This document shows positions 6,402-9,236 of a DNA stretch of 9,236 nt, piece after piece. Source of the DNA: Gemmatimonadota bacterium (GTDB lineage Bacteria; Gemmatimonadota; Gemmatimonadetes; Longimicrobiales; Gaopeijiaceae); the NCBI GenBank assembly GCA_007129525.1, contig SKVI01000002.1, positions 1-9,236 on the forward strand, in the 5' to 3' direction. Under the pieces are notes generated by a model that saw nothing but the letters and a program-made list of their open reading frames with translations, was not told the origin of the DNA and searched no databases. Within the stretch, counting starts at the first letter, position 1, and every line of letters begins with the position of its first letter. Made by a program: the position numbers and the translations under genes.

Positions 6402-6616
6402 ACTCGAATCGCCTCGCCGAGGATCCGGTCGCGAAGACGGGGCTTGAGAGCACGGCGCGTCACAAGGTCGACCCGGACGCCCAGCCGTTCGACCAGCTCG
6501 TTCTCGAGCGAGATGAACGTCAGCAGGTTCGGGGTCGTGGAGAAGCGGGTCCAGACTCCGTTCAGGACTCATCTTCCTCCAAACAGGAGAACGACGCCCG
6601 CCGGAAGCGACTGCGC
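6398..6616 (-). pseudogene. MntA-like nucleotidyltransferase antitoxin, decayed
   Basis: Reading leftward from 6616 the frame gives AQSLPAGVVLLFGGR, matching the start of the nucleotidyltransferase core (normally ...LFGSRARGE), then an in-frame TGA at 6571-6569. The same frame then continues with NLLTFISLENELVERLGVRV and DLVTRRALKPRLRDRILGEA and ends IRV-stop at 6398. This C-terminal block is highly characteristic of the MNT-domain partner of HepT. The catalytic segment that should lie between (GSxARGE and the DxD acidic pair) is missing or replaced by VLNGVWTRFSTTP. The gene is therefore dead by nonsense mutation and loss of the active site. In intact modules MntA neutralises the HepT ribonuclease by nucleotidylating it. 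Confidence 0.75.
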
Positions 6617-7357
6617 AGGGGGCCATGAACGGTGGAAATACTGGGAGTCCGCTCTGGGGCCGGAGCCTCGGAGGAGGCTCGGACCACCCGAGGATGGATC
6701 GGGTGACTTTGGCCTCACCCCGCCGTTTTCGTGTGATTGCTTCAGAGAATCCACGCGGGAGCGGTGGGGGTCGAACAGGATTCCGGTCAGGGCCTTGCAA
6801 TCCCAAACATCCATCGATATGAGAGGCTTTCCCCGCATCCGAGTGTGATGTGTGACCTTTGGCGTGAGCCTGTTGCCGACGATCATGATCCTCGACTAAC
6901 TCGGCGATTCGGTCACCTGAGTCCGGCCGCGAGGGGCTTGGCCCTTCTACCGCAGAAGTTCGCCGATGACTGCTCGTGCGGAGCGAGCCGGGCGATCGGC
7001 TGCTGGATCGCCGGGTAGCCGTTGGGCTCGCGAGGGCTTACTGGAGATCTCAGGGCCGGGTGTACTCCAGACCCCGGCTCAACCCAGGGTCGGTTCGGAC
7101 GGCATCGCTCCAGATCCTCCGGTGGTCCTCCGGGTTATGCTCGGGGTGCCGTGGCGTTGTCGAATTTGTGCCACCCTGTAGATTCGGCCGTCTCTGGTGC
7201 GCCCAGGATCCGCTCTCCCCCTTCCGTCCATCCAGACATTCGAGCGACCTGTTCTTCCATCCGCCCCCCCTCTTTCCCGATGCTCGGGCCAGAAATTCAC
7301 AGAGATCTGGCCACTCCTCCTCACCTCTCCTCGCTCCGCCCGGCTTGCCCTAACGGT
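6617..7357. other. Degenerate stretch without recognisable genes
   Basis: About 740 bases between the toxin-antitoxin remnant and the cupredoxin-like pseudogene. Frames on both strands are open in places but give low-complexity Arg/Pro/Ser-rich peptides with no family I recognise. A minus-strand frame starting near 6886 (MIVGNRLTPKVTHH..., MDVWDCKALTGILFD) is the only one with a somewhat natural composition. Small inverted repeats are at 6663-6680 (GAGCCTC/GAGGCTC) and 6991-7012 (GGCGATC/GATCGCC). I see nothing functional. Confidence 0.6.
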
Positions 7358-7684
7358 ATGCCCCGTAATATCTTGCGATCCCAGGCTCAGGGGCGCTTGA
7401 ACCTCCTGTCCGTCGTCGACATTTCGCTTTCGAACTTCGAGATGGCCATCGATGATGAGCTGACACGCGGCACACATACCGTCGCGATTCACCTGATAGA
7501 GAACACCGAGGAGGGCTTCCCTCACAATGTACACGTGGCCAGGCTCGAGTCAGGCGTAGAGGTAGAGGAAATCGTACAATGAATGAACTTCATGGAGATG
7601 GACTGGCTGTCCCCCCCCCCCGAACCGACGCCCTTCGTCGGCGGCATGCACCGGCTGCCGGAGGGCCGCACAGGCTACTTCCCC
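7358..7684 (+). pseudogene. Cupredoxin-like domain protein broken by an in-frame TGA and truncated
   Basis: From about 7412 the frame reads VDISLSNFEMAIDDELTRGT, then ENTEEGFPHNVHVARLESG and VEVEEIVQ, a pattern typical of small exported cupredoxin-like proteins (strand with F-M-D motif, then N-x-G/E-x-x-x-H-N-V). A TGA at 7580-7582 interrupts it, but the same frame continues MNFMEMDWLSPPPEPTPFVG and GMHRLPEGRTGYF, which is how relatives continue. The TGA stands where relatives often have Trp, so TGG to TGA is likely. TGA is used as a genuine stop by neighbouring genes, so recoding is unlikely. The copper or ligand function cannot be judged. The match ends near 7684, before the final strands, and no signal peptide is visible at the ATG at 7358, so both ends are missing. 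Confidence 0.6.
7611..7621. repeat. Homopolymeric tract of 11 cytosines
   Basis: Eleven consecutive C lie inside the cupredoxin-like pseudogene, coding Ser-Pro-Pro-Pro. With 11 C the reading frame is kept on both sides. Such runs slip easily, in replication and in sequencing. Confidence 0.85.
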
Positions 7685-7713
7685 AAAATCTTGCATTTAG
7701 CACCTGAGGAACC

Positions 7714-8757
7714 ATGCGATCAACGTATGCACCCACACTCATGGCTGCACTCACCATAGCGTTCCTGACCGCCTGCGACGCTCAAGAACCCGCACCACCC
7801 GATGTAGAAGCAGGCGAATCATCTGACGTGGCCATGATGGAGGGCCGGTCCCTCGATGCTCCACCCGACCCGGAAGTCGGCGAGTGGTGGACAATAGAGG
7901 TCTACCCTGAACACACCCATGGCACCTACGAGACTACCATCGTGGTCACCGAGCGCTCCGATAACACGGCCACGTTCGGCATGGCCGCGGAAGAGTTTCA
8001 GGACGACCTGCTCGTCCTCCACCTTCCTCCGCTGGGCGAGATCGACCTGGATACCTTTGCCTGGATGGTGATGTGGGAGGACTTCGAAGCGCTGCGCTTC
8101 CCGCTCGAGCCAGGTCAGACCTGGACGGCCGACTTTCACGGATACGACGTCGAAGCAGAGGTCACCGGCGTGGAAGGCAGCAACGCCTACGTGACAATGA
8201 CCGGTGAGGATCAGATGACCGGAGCCGAAGAGCACATCGAACTCACCTACGATGCCGAGAGGGGCATGATTACTGAGTTCGAAGAGGAGGCCATAGGACT
8301 CAACTACAGGGTAACCGACCACGGCTTCGACTACGAGGGTCGTGTCATGACGCCCACAGGCATTGAGCTGGCGTTGATGGACGGACGGCCTGCTGAGATC
8401 GTAGAGCCCCTGGTTGACCACGAGGTGGCGGAGGGGCAACCCTCTTCCGTCGAGGTGGACGTGGACGCCACCCACGGCTCCCTCGGGCTTCTCCTCTGGA
8501 ACACCGAGACCCCGGACGAGCCCGGCACCTACCGCATCGCGGTCACTGCTCCGGACGGCACCACCTTCGAAGAAACATTCATCTTCGAACCCGGAGATGC
8601 CCTGGTCGGCCTCACCTCCTTCAACCATGAACAGGTGACCGGTACCTGGGAGCTCGAGTACGACAGGGACGGTCCGGCGTGGGTGGCAGCAGAGATGTTC
8701 GCCTACGAACTCACCGAGACCCAACTGGATCGTGCGGGGAATGCAGAATATGAATGA
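7714..8757 (+). CDS. Acidic lipoprotein of unknown function
   Basis: An intact 347-residue protein with a GAGGA ribosome site just before the ATG. The signal peptide is MRSTYAPTLMAALTIAFLTA with the lipobox LTAC and acylated Cys at 21, followed by Asp at +2. After an acidic linker (22-50) comes a first domain of about 55-210 that opens with VGEWWTIEV and has alternating beta-strand character (PGQTWTADF, ITEFEEEA), reminiscent of DUF3108-like or LolA-type envelope beta proteins, but I cannot assign it. A second beta-rich domain at about 240-335 (GTYRIAVTAPDGTTFEETFI, TGTWELEYDRDG) looks like an Ig-like or pre-peptidase C-type fold. The protein is very rich in Asp and Glu with few Lys. It stands alone behind decayed DNA, and its base composition is a little less GC-rich than the operon. 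Lipoprotein status is firm, role unknown. Confidence 0.85.
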   Translation: MRSTYAPTLMAALTIAFLTACDAQEPAPPDVEAGESSDVAMMEGRSLDAPPDPEVGEWWTIEVYPEHTHGTYETTIVVTERSDNTATFGMAAEEFQDDLLVLHLPPLGEIDLDTFAWMVMWEDFEALRFPLEPGQTWTADFHGYDVEAEVTGVEGSNAYVTMTGEDQMTGAEEHIELTYDAERGMITEFEEEAIGLNYRVTDHGFDYEGRVMTPTGIELALMDGRPAEIVEPLVDHEVAEGQPSSVEVDVDATHGSLGLLLWNTETPDEPGTYRIAVTAPDGTTFEETFIFEPGDALVGLTSFNHEQVTGTWELEYDRDGPAWVAAEMFAYELTETQLDRAGNAEYE

Positions 8758-8910
8758 CGGCTCTGGAACGTGATCGTTGGCCTGACTGAATATCGCGGGA
8801 TTGGGTCCACTGTCACCGCCAGCAACGAAATAGCATCCTCTCCCGAGGCGTCACAAACCCCTCACAGGATTGACTCAATTGCTCAGGTTCGAAAAAACAT
8901 GCGATTTCCT

Positions 8911-9099
8911 CTATTGGCAGCACTTGAGTCCAGTGTATGAAGCGCCTTCTCCCATCCGGTGTAACCGGACGAGGGTCTCAAAGAAGGCTCGGTCAGCAAG
9001 CTGACGGGCCTCGTCGCCGAGTTCCCGCACGGTCAGGGTCTGCTCAAACGTCTCCCGGAACTCGGCTTCATCGTCGGGAAGCACCCAGACCGCCTCCAT
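8911..9099 (-). CDS. Small hypothetical protein
   Basis: A 62-residue frame starting at ATG 9099 whose first base is the last base of the TGA of the upstream minus frame (TGATG), a classic coupled junction. The sequence begins MEAVWVLPDDEAEFRETFEQ and is an amphipathic, charged, helical protein (TVRELGDEARQLADRAFFET). The last ten residues (SYTGLKCCQ) look unlike the rest and may be read-through into degraded DNA. A longer version from GTG 9204 (97 residues) is possible, and its frame is open to the window edge, but its extra part is Gly/Pro/Arg-rich and codon use is less like a gene. I do not recognise a family. Confidence 0.45.
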   Translation of the reverse strand: MEAVWVLPDDEAEFRETFEQTLTVRELGDEARQLADRAFFETLVRLHRMGEGASYTGLKCCQ

Positions 9100-9236
9100 C
9101 AACTCTTCCGCAGTAGCTCGGTTCCCTCCAGCCCCTCGACCCGGGCCTGGCACTCGGCTCGGCGCGCTTCCCTCCTCTCGCTTCTCGGTCGTGGCGATGG
9201 CCACCGGATGGTTGGCCCTGGGCTGGCTCGGTCGTC
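9099..9236 (-). CDS. C-terminal end of an unidentified protein (partial)
   Basis: A minus-strand frame open from the window edge to TGA at 9101-9099. The final 25 codons (REARRAECQARVEGLEG, then TELLRKS) have the strong G/C third positions and coiled-coil-like composition of a real gene end; the more distal part is Pro/Arg-rich and less convincing. It overlaps the start of the next small frame by one base (TGATG), which suggests an operon. Too little is visible to name it. Confidence 0.3.
   Translation of the reverse strand, partial: DDRASPGPTIRWPSPRPRSERREARRAECQARVEGLEGTELLRKS

Noticed and set aside
6208..7053. CTGGAGACCTCAG (6208-6220) and CTGGAGATCTCAG (7041-7053) as the two ends of one IS
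   Set aside because: They are in direct, not inverted, orientation, match over only 13 bases with one difference, and the second lacks the rest of the terminal repeat.
7022..7412. Upstream extension of the cupredoxin-like frame as a real N-terminal domain
   Set aside because: The extension is Pro/Ser/Arg-rich with no signal peptide or motif, and resemblance to the family begins only near 7412.
8870..8898. TTGACT as a -35 promoter box
   Set aside because: At 16-18 bases downstream there is only an A-run with no TATAAT-like hexamer, and the only following gene is on the other strand.
1..9236. CRISPR array or phage genes
   Set aside because: No regularly spaced short repeats and no phage structural, integrase or replication proteins were seen; the only direct repeat pair is 3.1 kb apart.

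Overview
This is a GC-rich stretch of bacterial DNA. The type of genes points to a Gram-negative soil or marine organism: two lipoproteins with clear lipoboxes, a c-type cytochrome of the ethylbenzene-dehydrogenase haem-binding type, and an ArsR-rhodanese fusion. Gemmatimonadota or a similar high-GC phylum would fit, but this is inference; there is no rRNA or other marker gene here.

Region 1 (1-2746, + strand) is a compact operon whose genes overlap at start/stop codons: an ArsR-type repressor fused to a rhodanese domain (5' end outside the window), a 12-TM MFS transporter, a DsrE-family sulfur-relay protein, and the wreck of a SAM-dependent methyltransferase that lost its middle and its frame. 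The genes together suggest sulfane-sulfur or oxyanion sensing coupled to export and thiol chemistry; the substrate is not known. Region 2 (2747-3071) has no gene but carries several inverted repeats.

Region 3 (3072-4531, - strand) is a dihaem-type lipoprotein cytochrome with one CxxCH and one unusual CxxxCH motif. After a geneless 380-base gap there is a DMT/EamA transporter on the + strand (4953-5981), whose start is uncertain.

Region 4 (5982-7713) is a graveyard of decayed sequence. It holds a truncated open frame, the second copy of a 43-base direct repeat (first copy at the end of the cytochrome gene), the left end of an IS6110-like IS3-family element starting exactly where that repeat stops, a decayed HepT-MntA toxin-antitoxin pair on the - strand, about 740 bases without recognisable content, and a cupredoxin-like gene broken by an in-frame TGA.

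Region 5 (7714-9236) has an intact acidic lipoprotein of unknown function on the + strand and, on the - strand at the right edge, two small overlapping frames (TGATG junction), the upstream one cut by the window end. The most informative observations are the sulfur-type operon with its dead methyltransferase, the repeat/IS junction, the toxin-antitoxin remnant and the nonsense-broken cupredoxin gene. I did not find a clearly new multi-gene system.
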